A DNA stretch of 46,442 nucleotides from Nymphaea colorata (GCF_008831285.2 NW_022204634.1:1-46442), one strand, 5' to 3'; positions 34,093-46,353 are shown, numbered from the stretch's first letter. Notes: generated from the letters alone by a model not told the origin. Translations and numbers: made by a program.

Positions 34093-34340
34093 GCGGTTTG
34101 GATTATTGTACTTATTTTATAGGGTCGACAAAGACTAAGATAATCATCATATCATCATTGGTTTATTCATTTATCATCCACCCAACATATTAGTTTTAAT
34201 AGGCTTAATAGTAGGTAATAAGTATATACATGGCATGGCATGGAATGGATGGCTGCATTATAAGCAAGCGAAGAATGGCCTAGCTTGTATGGTTGATGGT
34301 ATGATTGGTGACAGGAGAATAATTAGATGCAAATCAAGCT

Positions 34341-36339
34341 TCAATACTTGAGGACTCTAGGGGGCGGGATCCGACTGGTGGATGCGCTTCCCTTGAGCAT
34401 GGTGGGTTGTTTTTCCATCTTCACCACAGAGGAAGACCGTACCATGTTGTTTTCTTATTGGCCCATTAGCTCCGCCCCTGGAGTTCTCTCTCAGGGTCTG
34501 CAGGCTATTGGCTGCGTAGTTGGCTCTCTTCTTGATCTATTCGGGTTGGGAGTCGAGCGTGGCCCTGTTGAAGTAAACCCTTGTCCCAGTTTGTTGACGT
34601 AGGTTACTGCGTCTTTGGAGAAGAGGAGTTCCGTATTGTCCTGGAAAATAACCTGGTAGTCTCTATTATTGAACCAGAAGAAATGGGCCTTGCTGGTCTT
34701 GTACAATTTGGTCACCCATACAGTCATGGCGTTTTCGGGTGTTTCTCGCATTCTGTGCTTCTCCTTCTCTATGATTTGCTCGTTGCTGAGTCCGTTCTCA
34801 TACAGTTCCTTCTTGCTTCTCAGTTACTTCAGATAGTATGAGATAATCTTGAACTTTTTTGCCAATTTTTACGGGACTATTGCAGCCTAGAATACCTAGG
34901 ATTCCTGGCCGCCCAGTACATGTATCGGACCTTCTGGAAAGTGTGGCTTCCCACCATCCCCGTCGAATCGTTGAACTTCATCCCGATCGCATTGGAGTTC
35001 AGCATGTACGCAGTCCCGAATTTGAATTTTCCTAGAAGTAAGTCACCCAAACAAAGGGCGGCTGCTGGAAGGGGGCGGGAGAGGGCTTCGGCTCAGGCTT
35101 GGCGGGCAGTTACATCTTGGAGGAAAGCATACGACCGCGTGCCAGCGTGGTGGTGGAGGCTGCGCGGTGGCCGTAGCTGGGCTTTGCTAGTTGCTAGATA
35201 CTGTTCGTCCTCATCAGCAGTTTGGTCGAGTCTCCTCCCTTCTCCAGCACTCTCTCGGTCTTCTGTGCAAGCGTGGCTAGCGTCTCGGTGCTTTCCCGGT
35301 GTTTCAGTTCGAGTTGCATGAGGGGCGGCGGCTGCTGGTACTTGGCGAGGAAGTGGGCGTTGGGAGGGCAGGCGAGGAGCGTGGTGGGGAGGGCGTCGGG
35401 GACGGGCAGGGTGAAGAATTCGTCGGCGAGGACTTCCTCGATGGAGAGGCGGTGTCTCGGGTCCTTCTGCAGCATCTTGGATATGAAGTGCTTGGTGGAA
35501 GTGGCCAGCGAGACGTGGTCAGGAAGGAATAGTTGCACATCTTGATCCTATTGTAGGTGGTCTTGACATCATTGGTCTCAAAGGGTGGTCTTCCGACCAG
35601 GCAAGCATAGGCAATGACTCCGAGGCTCCAGATATCCACTTCATAGGAGTGTCCCACGCTGGTGTTATCTTCATAACATTTTCTCTACTTTCGAGGATCT
35701 CGGGGGCGATGTAGTTGGGGGTGCCGCACATGGTTTTCCTGCGCTACCCGGGGTGGGTCAGTTTGGCGGCCAGTCCGAAATCGCTGATGCGGATCTCCAG
35801 GTTGTCGGTCAGCAGCAAATTGCCCAGCTTGAGGTCGCGGTGGATCACCATCTGCTACTGGAAGTCCTTTATCGCCAAGGATATCTGGCGCAGGTAGTAC
35901 CGCGCCTCTAATTCAGTGATTCTCTTCCGACGCTTGATTAGCTAGTTTAGAGTCTGGTTGGGCAGAGTTCCAGGATAATGTAGACGTTGGCTGCGTCCTA
36001 GAAGGACCGCTCGTACTTCACCACGAATTCCGACCGTATTGACTTGTGTATTTCAATTTAAGATGCAAGCTGAATAGTTTGGGTGTTACTTTTTCTTTGG
36101 CTTTGGAGCGAGTGAGTGTGGCCTTCTCGATGATCTTGGCTGCGTACTTCTTGCCGGTGGCTAGGTTGGTGAATTCGTAGCACTTGGCGAAGCCTCCCTG
36201 CGTAACGATGCGCGTACCTTCCCCAAGTAGCGACCCTTGAGGTACTTGTTGAGGACTGATCCCCCCTTGCCACGCTCCTCGATTATCGACTCCTCTGTGT
36301 TATGAAAGCGGTACCCTTCGTTTGGCTGCGCTACTCCAT
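34341..36339 (-). CDS. Polo-like kinase (frame interrupted at several homopolymers)
   Basis: The kinase domain has [16 protein letters not shown], the S-E-I-x-I-H helix (E is TAA, 36058-36060), [49 protein letters not shown], [20 protein letters not shown] (x is TAG, where polo kinases have the E of GERK), [11 protein letters not shown] and [11 protein letters not shown]. Polo-box material follows ([27 protein letters not shown]). Three 20-nt introns: 36198-36217, 36070-36089 and 35669-35688. Staying in frame also needs about six single-base additions, and one removal, at short runs near 36315, 35958, 35522, 35028, 34857, 34586 and 34476. All key residues are otherwise intact, so I favour sequencing error over decay. 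Polo kinases act in mitosis and basal-body duplication. Confidence 0.85.
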
Positions 36340-36441
36340 ATGAATTCAAGTAATTAACGATAAATTATCAATATAATCCAAACGGGAGGAATGAGTACCT
36401 ATGTCCAGTCAATTGGGCAATGATCGAAGTATGAATGAAAA

Positions 36442-37274
36442 TCAGAGAGGCAATGCGAGTGAAACTTCGCTTTGGGTGCTATCGTTGCGATTGTAGGTGA
36501 TTTCTTTGATTTGAAGCTCAGTCTTTCCTTGGTTTTCGGTGGCGATCAGCATGAAGGTGGATTTGGTCATCCGCTATGCCTTCTATAGCTTGCACCAGTA
36601 GGGCTCCACGAAGATGGAAGCTTCGTCATCGTCGATTTCGGAAAAGCGTTTATTGTCCCTGAACAGGGCGCCCAATTGCGTGAAGATCTACTGGTCGGTG
36701 AGTTTGGGCAATTTCTACAGGATGCTCTTAAACATCTGCAGTCCGTGAGCTGTCTTCGGCCAGAGGGTCAGGATGTCGCAGTTGCAGATTCCGTATGGGA
36801 TATTGTGGTCCAGGATCAGCGGGTTTTTCTACCCCCATTCGCTGCACATGTAGAAGATGTTGCCGCTCTTGATGTTGTAGACGGTCAGGTTGAAGGGCGA
36901 GTATTCCGTTCCCTCCCTGCCCACCGCTTTGAGAGTCTCCTATATGGCAGAATCCGCCTGTGCATTGCTCCATTCCTAATGGATAAACCCAGTGGACAGT
37001 ATTCTATGCACCAGCTGGCCTCTTGATCTTCCCATCCTCACGGTGGGCGGCGGCAGGTCGTAATTGGTCAGAAGACAAGCAGTCCCGTCTTGATATTGAG
37101 TCCCAGCCACGTCCCGCCGGATTTGATATCTCTTCCCCCGTAGATGTTGGGATCCTCTTGGAATTTGCCGAGGGCGAGGGTTTCTCGGAGCGTTTGCTAT
37201 TCCCGGTTGAAGCCGATGAGGAATTTGACCCTGGGACAGTTGTGGGGGCGACTGATAAAGAAGGTGAGGCACAT
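36442..37274 (-). CDS. TANGO2: TANGO2 / NRDE-domain protein
   Basis: About 277 aa. It begins MCLTFFISR with the conserved Cys2, then LIGFNREEQTL (family NRDE, here NREE), GGTWLGLNIKTG, LTNYD, RGQLVHRIL and YNIKSGNIFYMCSEWG, the normal TANGO2 order. One base is missing near 37071: GTCTTCTGACC must read ...TTC CTG ACC to join the two frames. In animals TANGO2 affects heme and acyl-CoA handling and Golgi/ER organisation; its biochemical role is debated. Confidence 0.85.
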
Positions 37275-37499
37275 GGGCTATAGTATTATGACGTAAAAAG
37301 AATCAAATCGTATATAGGGCAACTAAGAAAGAAATGAATAGATGCATGGGGGAAAATGGGTAGAATGTAATATAATCCTCGATAGAACAAAGCAATATTA
37401 TCCTTCTTTTCCTTCTCCACTATCCTCCCTGTCCTGCCTCTATATGTGATATCTCCCGCCTATGTTTATTGATTATATTAATAAACCTAACGTAAGCGA
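37275..37499. other. Intergenic region between divergent genes, 225 bp
   Basis: AT-rich, including ATTATATTAATAAA just before the EB1 start. No frame or RNA gene seen. Confidence 0.45.
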
Positions 37500-38221
37500 A
37501 TGATCAATAGCGGTTACTTCACCTCCAGGAACGAGATCCTCGAATGGTTGTCCCAGTTGCTCTGCCTCGACGTCACCCGCATCGAGCAACTGGGCTCTGG
37601 AAGCCTCTACTGCCAGGTCCTAGACGCAGCCTATCCCCTCAAAGTGCCACTCCACAAGGTCAAATGGAATGCGCAAACTGAGGTTTAGTTCCTGCATAAT
37701 TTTCGCATACTGCTGACCGCCTTTGAACGCCTGGGCATCCCAAGGACGATGGAGGTAATGTAGCCCTAAGCATAGACGCAGAAATTGGCGAAGGCCAAGT
37801 ACCAGGACAACTTGTAATTCATCCAATGGATGAAATGGCATCTCTCGCCCCTCATCGCCAAGAACCTGCCCTACGATGCCGCATCGCGACGAGGAAACGC
37901 CCAGGTTCACCTCCTCTTCACAGCAACAGACAGGAACGAGAAGAGAGCCAGGGAGGAGAAGGAAAACGTGAGCATGGTGAAGTCTGTCGGGGGCGGATTG
38001 AAGAGCTACAGATCGGTCCAGCAGATCAAGCCTCTGTGCAGCAACGAGCGGACTTTGGAGAAAGGGGAATCAATGCGGGTGCTGAATGGGGAAACTTGAA
38101 GCACAGTGTGGATGCGAGGAAGATGAGGAAGGGCAGAGCGGAAGTGGGTTTGAAACCGTTGCAGGAAAGGAATATCTGCAATATCCCTGTGGTGGAGTCT
38201 GACGAGGAAGAGTGTTTCTGA
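37500..38221 (+). CDS. EB1/MAPRE-family microtubule plus-end protein
   Basis: The N-terminal CH domain matches EB1 closely: ILEWLSQLLCLDVTRIEQLG, SLYCQVLD, LHKVKWNAQTEVEFLHNFRI and YQDNLEFIQWMKWHL. A basic linker follows. A 23-nt GT-AG intron (38079-38101) leads to a second exon ending VESDEEECF, an acidic EExxF-like tail similar to the EEY/F ends recognised by CAP-Gly proteins. An alternative 20-nt intron beginning at the GTCGGG about 38 codons earlier also keeps frame but gives a less natural linker. The coiled-coil EB homology domain is short or missing. About 232 aa. No homopolymer problem here, unlike its neighbours. Confidence 0.9.
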
Positions 38222-38369
38222 TTCATAGAGTTATTATCAGCTAATAATCTAATCAATAGCGCAATTAACCACCATATGCAAACACACCAAATATGGTGTC
38301 ATACCATTCCATTCTACGATGCAGTGATGCAGATTGTTAATAGTCATAGGGCATACACGATCAGGGCTA

Positions 38370-41300
38370 TCAGATGATTTCTTCTTCGGGTTCCTCCACA
38401 TCTTCTTCTGCGTTCTCCGCGCCCTCCTGCACTTTCAGCTGCGCTAGTTTCCGGATGCGGTACTTCTGGTTGATCATGATCTTGGGGATCACGAACCAGA
38501 CGAAGCCGCAGAACTTGCCCTCCCTCGCGAAGCTCTTGGACCGGAACTCGCTGAGGATGGCCTCCCTGAGAGGGCGGAAGTGGGCGTCGTTGAGGAAGCT
38601 TTCGTCCTAGCAGTACTTCATGAGGTAGCTGGTGAGGTAGAAGAGCAGGGCGCGTCGCCTGGTGGTCGGCGAGAAGAGGTCGTACTTCTCCAGCTCGAGT
38701 TCTTTGGCCTAGATGTAGACTTCCTTGTCGAGGTCTCTGGCGTAGTTGAAGAACTCGTCGAAGAAGCGCGCCCTGAGGGTGAGGATGGTGGCGATGAGGC
38801 GGTTCTTCCCGAAGGCCTTCACCTTGTCCTTGGCGATCGAGAAGTTCCCCGAGTAGATCTCGTACTCGGTGTCGACGCCGACCAGGGTGATCAGGCCCGC
38901 CAGTTCCCGCTCGTAGCTCTGGAGGATGTCGATGGCCTACCTGATCTCAGCCGGCTAGAACTTCACGTTTCGCCGATGGTCAGCTCGCGGATGACTTCCT
39001 CATCGATCTTGCCTGTCTTCTGCGTCTAGCAGCTCTCCAGCAAGTTCTTAATCCTTTCCTTGATGTCCCTGTAGAGTCGGCCGAGGATGGACTCGCTGAT
39101 GTATTACGGCTTTGTTAACAAGGGGTACGCTTTCTTCCTTCTCCATGAAGTCGGGATAGGTGGAGACGAGCAATTTGGGATCGACCTAGGGGCAGAATCC
39201 GCTCTTGGGGAAGTCGACGGCCTTTCCGTGCGCGATGGCCAGCTCGACGCACTCCTTCGCCTTGGCGTAGAAGGGCGAGCGGTCGGCGTGCACGAGGTGG
39301 CTGTTGTCGATCTGGCCCAGCTTCTCGTAGTTTAGGTACTCCACGAAGAAGTGCAGCATTTCCTCGTACATCTGGGCTGCGTTTTCGCTCTTCACCCTCC
39401 GCCCTTGTCGCCGCTGCCCGCCTTGGTGGGGGCGTCGATCACGTAGATTTCCTCGTGGTTTTGCGGGATGAGCTCGGGGTCCCAGCAGATGAAGAAGTTG
39501 TCGCCGTCGAGGTCCGACCCGCTGATTTGGGAGGTGACGGGGATGTCTCCCTTCTTGGGGAAGATGAGGCAGTTGACGTACTCCAGGAACAGGTTGTCCT
39601 GCTTCCTCGCTCTGAACCTCGCCTCCACTTCCTGCTCGCTGACGCAGACCATCTTCCTGATGTCGGCTGGGTGGAGGCAGGGGTTTCTGGTGATTACGAC
39701 TGGTCCTGAACGTGCTCGCGTACGGGCTGCAGCGCGATGTTGTCGTAGACTGTGCAGTAGAGCTCTCCTTCCTGCAGGATGTCCCATCGTCGATGATCTA
39801 AATATATTTGGTACCCCGATGATCCTGGCTGATTTTTCGATGAGGATGTTGCTCTTGACTTCAGTTGATGGTATCCGTTCTTTTTCATGGTCTCGAGCAC
39901 TCCTCGGAAGAAGGGCTCGTTTTCCAGTTTGAAGCCGGCGCGGAGGAGGTGCAGGATGGTGACGTTGGCAGGCTCGAGGTTGCAGATGTCGGTATTCAAT
40001 TCCTCGTTCATGTGCTTGAATATCGAGCAGTCCTTGAATGACATGTTGCTGAGCCTGTTTATATGCTCGGCGTGCTTCTTCTCGAAGGCCTTGTCGGGGA
40101 TTCCCAAGGATTTCAGCAGGACTATGGTTGCCTATTGAGGAAGCCGGCCTTGTACTTGTTCCAGTCCAGAATGTCCAGGTACTTGGCTGCGGAATCGTGC
40201 TTGCAGTCGTATTTGACCATGCTGTCGCGAAGGTGGATGGTCCTAGCTGGAAGCTCCTGATTGACTACCAGGATTCCCTTTGCCCCCTTGTACCTGACTT
40301 GCACCACTGACAGGTCCTTGATTTGCAGTTTCAAGCTGATCCTTTAGAGCAGATCCGCGCTGATCTTGCCGATGCCGTCGGTGTACATGTACCCCTTCGA
40401 GGAGTAATCGTCCGCAAGGATGACTTAGTTTATTTCTCCCGTCTTGCATTCGTAGGTCCACGAGGCCGAGAAGGCCTGGCCGATACGGGCGGCCTTCTTG
40501 GCGGGGTTGTCGATGCCTTCGAAATTGCCGAGGAAGCTGAGGACTTGCTCGCGGATGAGGGCGCGATTGATGTTGACTTCGTGCATGTACCAGAGGGAGT
40601 ACGACCTGAGTTGGGAGGGCGACCAGCCGAGGGGGATGTACATGCGTTAGAGTATGGGGATGTGCTGCATCATCTTCTTGAGGGGGATCTTGGTGATGTA
40701 TTTTTGGTTCTTCAGAGTGCCCTCGTTATCGTCGGTGACCGTCACTCTCAGGAAGTGTTCACTCTGCGAGGAGTATTCCTTCATGAGTCTTCCCTTCATT
40801 TCTGGAGTGGGGGGATTGTAGAGATACCCCGAGGGGGTGAGCGAGGCCTTGAAGATGTAGGAAATCTGGTCGGTATTGCTGCTGACTCTTCGGGTGATAT
40901 CCCCAATGGACAATTTCTTGATCTGGATGTATTCTGCATCGATTTCGGCAATGCAGTCCCAGTCTGCCCCCTCGGGCGAGACGGTATTGAGGAGGACTAC
41001 CTTTTGCCAAAAGATATAGATGTAGATATCGATATCCTCCTTGGTCTTTTCGATGTGGTTGAGGATCTTCTCGATCTCACTCGGCAGCAACTTGTTGTGC
41101 TCACCAGTACGACCAGCAAGTACTTCAGCTTCCACAACTTGTCCGCCGTCAGGATCTTGTCCAGCCCGTATTAGAATTTCCCCTTGAAACTGGAATACTT
41201 GAAAATGGTCGAAAGCGCAGTCAGCTTCCTCCCGAAATCGTAGGAGAGGAAAAATGCTCGATCTTAATCGTGCCCCTGAAGCGGTCCAAGGTCAAGTAGA

Positions 41301-42517
41301 GCAATTCTCTTGCCGGTTTGACGTTGACGTCCTGGTCCCTGGTGGACAGTTTGACGCGGAAGATGGTGTTGTTGAAGAGGTAGAGTCTGAGGAACTAGTC
41401 CTTCATGATGTTGGGATTGCGGAGGAAGGTGAAGTTCTCCACGCGCTACCAGTTGCGGATGAACCCGTCGTCGCAGCCGAGGTCGGGCTTCAGGAGAGAG
41501 ACGAAGAACTTGGGGGGTAGGCGAGGTGCAGGTAGTACTCGGCTTCCTCTCTCCGCTCGTCCAGAGCTACACTCGCTTTATCTGGGCCAGGTAGACCACG
41601 GCCTTGAGGACGATCTCGTTGAAGAGGAAGGAGTAGATTTCGAAATAGTCCAAATTTCCCTTCTTGTTCCTGTGCACTGAGATGTAGTTAGGATCTTCAC
41701 TGACTGGTTGATTTCCTCCATTTTCCTGGAGATCTCGGGGATGCTCCAGTAGGTCATGCCCTCCGTCCTCCGTTCGGGGTTGAGAGCGCAGAGGGACCAG
41801 TCGGTGATGGGGCAGAGCTTGGCGATGGTGTCTACGCTTTCGGGTCAGCCTTGACTGGGTGGAGGTACACTCTGATTTCCTGTTTGGTGTTGGTGGCGAC
41901 GACGACTGGGCTTTTGGAGTTTTTGTCCTTTTCGATGGCGTCCTCGGTGGGCTGGTTGGTGACCACTTTGATGTAGATATCTACTTCGCTGTCCCTGAGG
42001 GCCGGCTGGATCTCCTTCCTGAAGCGGGTCAGGCTCCGCGTCTCCAGCTTGAAGTCCTTCGGAGAGGTCAGCAGGTGGATTACATTAGCAGCTTCAGGGC
42101 GAATCCACCTATTCGTTCTTCTTGTCCTCCAGCTGCTTCTTCGCTGCGTTGTTCTACTGGTCGAACTTGTTTGGGTCGAAGTCTTAGGAGGCACCAGCAG
42201 CACTGCATCCGAAAGTAGTCTCTTGATGAAATCGTCATTGATGCTGAAGACATTATTGTATTGATCTTCGGTGGTGAGGTTGGCGATGGTGAAGTGGTCA
42301 TCGATGTCTTTGAGATTCTTGCTTTTGCCTATATGTCTGCAGGGGTACTGACGATGTATCGAACTTCGATGACTCTGATCTCGTACTTCTTCTTGACCGC
42401 CAGCTCGAGTTCCGTGAGGAAGTCGTACGGCGAGAAGTACTTGTTGGGGAAGTAGAGCTTGTGGCCGGCCAGCTTGATCTGCCGGATGTACCGCGCCTTG
42501 AAGCCTTACGATTACAT
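38370..42517 (-). CDS. Cellular RNA-dependent RNA polymerase (RNAi pathway)
   Basis: About 1,350 aa. The catalytic motif is intact: LIFPKKGD ... SGSDLDGDNFFICWDPELIP, preceded by VITRNPCLHPADIRKM and by the LNRQ and LGIPDKAFE helices of the family. The C-terminal part (YPDFMEK; ILGRLYRDI) is also typical. Introns: 42329-42348 (20 nt), 39110-39128 (19 nt, GTACCCCTTGTTAACAAAG) and probably a 17-mer near 39800. At least six single-base additions are needed, near 38969, 39396, 39705, 39781, 39850 and 40128. Ciliate RdRPs make double-stranded RNA for siRNA pathways. Codon use is the most GC-biased of the chromosome. The N-terminal start follows a short AT-rich leader. Confidence 0.88.
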
Positions 42518-42694
42518 TACTTAATTATTGTAGAGTCAATAGCAAGTTATCAGGTATATAGTAAATTGACTCCTGTTTTAATAGGTGGGAGGGAAGGGAA
42601 TATAAGGGGATTTGGGAACTATCATACGGTCCATTTGAAATTTCCTTGACGGATGGTCGATAGGGGGGTCGATTGAAGTTGTTCCATCTTCGGA

Positions 42695-43203
42695 TCATAA
42701 AGGGTATACCTTTGCTACGATATATTTTTTAACTTTTTCCACATTATTTTCTTCATCTTCCGTCAATTTCTGCGAGAGGTAAAGGCCCATGTCTTCGCAG
42801 ATGATCTGTTCTATCGTTTTTTCCCGAAAATCGTACTGGAAATAATCGTCAAAGGAGAAGAAGATGGCATTGCTGATCCTTTTCAGCTAGAAATAGATCT
42901 CTCTGTCCTTGCGATCGGTGAATTGCGCAATTTGGGCATAGTTGAATGCTTCCATCTGGGACTTTATCTGCCTCCTGAGGATGAGGCTTTGGGGGATTGG
43001 AGGAGGGGGTTGGAGAAGGGACGACAGCGGTTGTAGAGCAGCCACATGTGGAGACTGCACCAGGAGTGAGCGTGGATGTACTTTTTCAGCTGGAAATCTA
43101 ATTCAAGAGCTGTTACTGGTGCGAAAGGGCAAGGATTAGACGTGGGTGATTATTTGACCGAGATGGATCCCATGCTTTTGGCTTAATCCTCAATGCGTTA
43201 CAT
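42695..43203 (-). CDS. Hypothetical protein, structure uncertain
   Basis: The C-terminal 90 residues are convincing (QIKSQMEAFNYAQIAQF; FFSFDDYFQYDFREKT; EDMGLYLSQKLTEDEE) and end in TGA. A Pro-rich segment lies upstream. A 19-nt GT-AG stretch (43098-43116) joins one upstream frame to it, but the ATG at 43203 is in another frame, so one more splice or base is unaccounted for. No family recognised. Confidence 0.4.
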
Positions 43204-43380
43204 TTTCAGAGAAAGGACATCGTCAGATACTTGTTCATTGCTTTGGGAAGTTTCCGAAAATGATCGGATGATGAGTTGTTGATATTTCTGCACGAAGTTT
43301 CTCCGGATGATCATATATAATTTTGTATCGCATGTGCATGTGTATGTGTATGGAAGTGGGGATGTGATGACGATGGAAAA

Positions 43381-43956
43381 TCACGTTAGTTCTTTGGAAT
43401 ACCTTCCATAATTTATCCTCCACAGTTGCCCGATCAGCGAGGTCTGAGCGTTGGGGTGGTTGGTCAGGTTGGCTGGCTGGGGCTTGCGTTTCTAGGTTTG
43501 CACTCGATTGATCACCGTGGAGCTCTTGTTCAGCTTCAATCGAGAACCATCGTACTTGTAGCTTGTGGAGTGCGGATCCGCTCTTGGCTATGGATCGCCC
43601 ACCTTCAGCTATAGCAGGTTGCCCGCTGATTGTCCCTTCTAGAGCGGAAGGAAATTCTTCAGCGTGCTTGCGCGTTTCCTCAAGCGTAAGATCTTCTAGA
43701 TTTTGGACATCTTGCGCATGTTTCGCCTATCGCCGACCCGCTAGAAGCAATCCTGGTTGTCCTCGTCGAAGGATTTCAGCTTGAACCGGGAAACTTCGGC
43801 CTTGGAACGTGTGGCGACTATGGCTTATTTATTGCGAGCTGAGGAACCGATGATTAGACTGGACCGATTTTTCTTCACTTTTACCGGATGCTATAGAAGT
43901 AGCTTCGTTTATTCTTCACTGAGGAAATCGTCTTTGTCCTTGTCCTTGTCACTCAT
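43381..43956 (-). CDS. Hypothetical basic protein, 191 aa
   Basis: One frame, ATG to TGA. It begins with a Lys/Asp run (MSDKDKDKDD), then a strongly basic middle (RRNMRKMSKIEKILRLRKR) and a Lys/Asn/Gln-rich end. The last dozen residues could belong to another frame if a splice is missed. No domain seen; a nucleic-acid-binding or nuclear role is possible. Confidence 0.55.
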
Positions 43957-44237
43957 GTTTTCGGTCTTGTTGTGCTCGTAGCGAGTGATATGAACTTTGA
44001 AAGAGTTGATGGGCATGCGGATGATCGGTTGTTCTTATATTTTGCGAGGACCTTGCTACTTTGGCATATCTTTTGTTCTTAAGATAGCAAGAACTTCCTG
44101 CTTCCTCATATCCGCTTTGCTGGAGAGCTTTATGTGACGTTATCTCGGTTATGGCTTTTCGAAATGCTTCTCGATCGGTGTAAAATTGGGGATTATATCT
44201 GTGGATCGTGATGATTTTTTTCGCATGGCTTATTTTT

Positions 44238-46249
44238 TCAGATATGATTTTAATTGCAAATCTATCTCATTGCATTTCCCTTAAAGTTCTTCAAGGTCTT
44301 CTCGGGAAGCAACTTCTAGAGTGCTTCAGATGCTCTCTGGGGTCGGTTTCTGCCTATGAATCAGAGCCAGAAAGTTATTCATTTTGCCCATCATATGCTT
44401 GGAATTCACTCAGTCTCGCTTTTACCTCAAATTCGCACTATTTTTTCACTGGCATCCATTGAGATATTGGGAAAGAGTCTTCAGATGGACTTTGCTAATT
44501 CACTGAAATGGTAAGGTTGAAGAATATTGACTGTGTTTGGCTTTTGAAGGCAAAGGAAGAAGCTTAGACGGTCATCACGTGGGGATGCTTAAGGATGGAT
44601 GATATGGCTGCACGAGCTGTTGAAAATTTGTCTCTTGAAAGTCCAAACGTGCAGGACGGGAATAAAAACATTTCACTGTTCTTGCTGAGCATAAGAGGAA
44701 AGATCCTGGCATGCACTTAATCCTCTTTGCAGCAATACGAAAAGACACCGTATTGTTTGCTGTGGCTGTGAAGGTCGAAACAAAGGCCACCTTTGTGATC
44801 TACTAGCAGTTTACTTTTTAGCTGATGGCTTGCACTTGGGGATGGACTTACTTTAAAGGGTTTCTCCAGGTGCGATTGAGTCGAAACCTGCCAGATCACA
44901 GCGGAAATTCCCATAGATACACCGTCTACGTTGACCATTGGGAAAATGTGGAATTAATACTACTATAACAAGCTTTTGTCTCCTTTAGAGTCATGCTGGA
45001 AAGCTATTTTAGGATCTACTACATGATGAAAGAAGAATGTGTCTTCCTGGATGCTGTCTTGCGAGGATAAGTATGATCGGTCTGCTTTCTTCTTGTGTTT
45101 GCATTGATAATTACTTCTTTTTTTTATGTTTTCCTATATTTTGTAGCAACTGATCGGTAAGCTTTCCTCTTATGTTTTTTTAATGATGAGATATGGAACT
45201 TGATTGTTGCTTAAGTGTATGCAATCGTCCTTTGGCTCCATTCAAGACCGTTCCTTTCTCCATTTCCTTTATATTCTTCATTTGACGTATTAGACGGGAA
45301 TATGAATATGGCATTCCTGAGGAGACGGTAACAAAGTCATCGTCTTCGTTGAACTGAATCTCAAAGGTGAGGCAATACAATTTCCATTCCACTCCTTCCA
45401 CAACATCATGCACTGGCGATAGGGCATATCCCACGTTCTCTCCTCTTCTCGACCACCCATTTCCCATTCTTTCGTGTCTTCCCATGGAGAAGACACTGGA
45501 GCATGCCATACTTGAAAAAGGAGGTGGGTTTGCGCTGAGTCAACTAAAGTAGGTACGAAGTTCACGATCTTGAAGCGGTAGTTTGCGCCCGCTATCATCC
45601 CTCGCAATGAGAAGTAAAACCATTGGTTATATCCAAATCTATTGGTATCGTTCTCCATGAAGAGATGGTACTCGTTGGGAAGAGCATCGATTGGTATGCG
45701 CATAAGAGATTTCCGCATTAGAATCGGGAATCGAAGAGAAGGTGTTATTTAGTGGGGTGGGAAGAGTCGATAATTGATCATAAGGACGAAGGAGGGTGTA
45801 ATTTTGTTACTGATAGCGTAGCAAGTGCTTTAGTGGCAGTTAATGATCTAAATTGAGAGGTGATTACTTGAGAAATCTTCCTCTCTGTCCCCGAAGACGC
45901 TAATGCAATCTTGCTTGGAATATACCAACCGAAAGCTTTCTCGGTTGCTTTCATAGGCTTCCCAGGGGTTTTGGTCTTTCTTTCTTCTTCATTTCTTTTG
46001 GCGTGTGCCGATACATGCGTTCCTATTGGTTCTTTCCACTTTAAACGATATCGACAGGCCTATCGATTTATTCGGGTAGCTTTCTATTTGTCTCGGTCGG
46101 TACTTATGGATGCGGCTGCGTATGAGGACTCTTGGTGCGAAGTCGGTGGGTCTGAGGCTGAAGGAGTTGGTGGAGGGGTGTAGGCCTTATTCGATGATGG
46201 TTTGGTTCGATTCGAAGCCTTCCGATAATTATTAATCTTATCGATGCAT
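44238..46249 (-). CDS. Second cytosolic carboxypeptidase (CCP/AGBL), frame interrupted
   Basis: The CCP N-domain (FDSRFECGNLLCAYQ; EYHLFMENDTNRFGYNQWFY; YCLTFEIQFNEDDDF; MPYSYSRLIRQM) and catalytic motifs (ARQHPG, PMVNVDGVSMG, FRCDLAGFD, DLHSHSK, MTVxASSFAF with x = TAA at 44564-44566, again the general-base Glu) are all on this strand in order. The NR pair that follows D-L in GxDLNR is replaced (GFDSIAP). Introns: 45848-45867 (20 nt) and 45535-45556 (22 nt). Several single-base gaps at short runs break the frame, and a TGA (45989-45991) interrupts the upstream part that starts at 46249. Either the first exon is mis-built or sequence errors remain. The start is about 105 bp from the telomere. 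Confidence 0.7.
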
Positions 46250-46353
46250 TAATTATACAAAAATAACTGAACCTGTACAATCTTTTACATCCTCATATAT
46301 ATTATCCATAAAGGAGAAGAAAATTGGGATATTTTATATCTTGGAAAGAAATT

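Noticed and set aside
40323-41174. Long + strand open frame of 283 codons
   Set aside because: Antisense of the GC-rich RNA-dependent RNA polymerase gene; strong codon bias there opens frames on the opposite strand.
33800-46250. Programmed -1 frameshifting as the main explanation of the broken frames
   Set aside because: The breaks occur at unrelated short runs without a common slippery motif and cluster by position rather than by gene; sequence error is simpler. Kept as an alternative in the findings.
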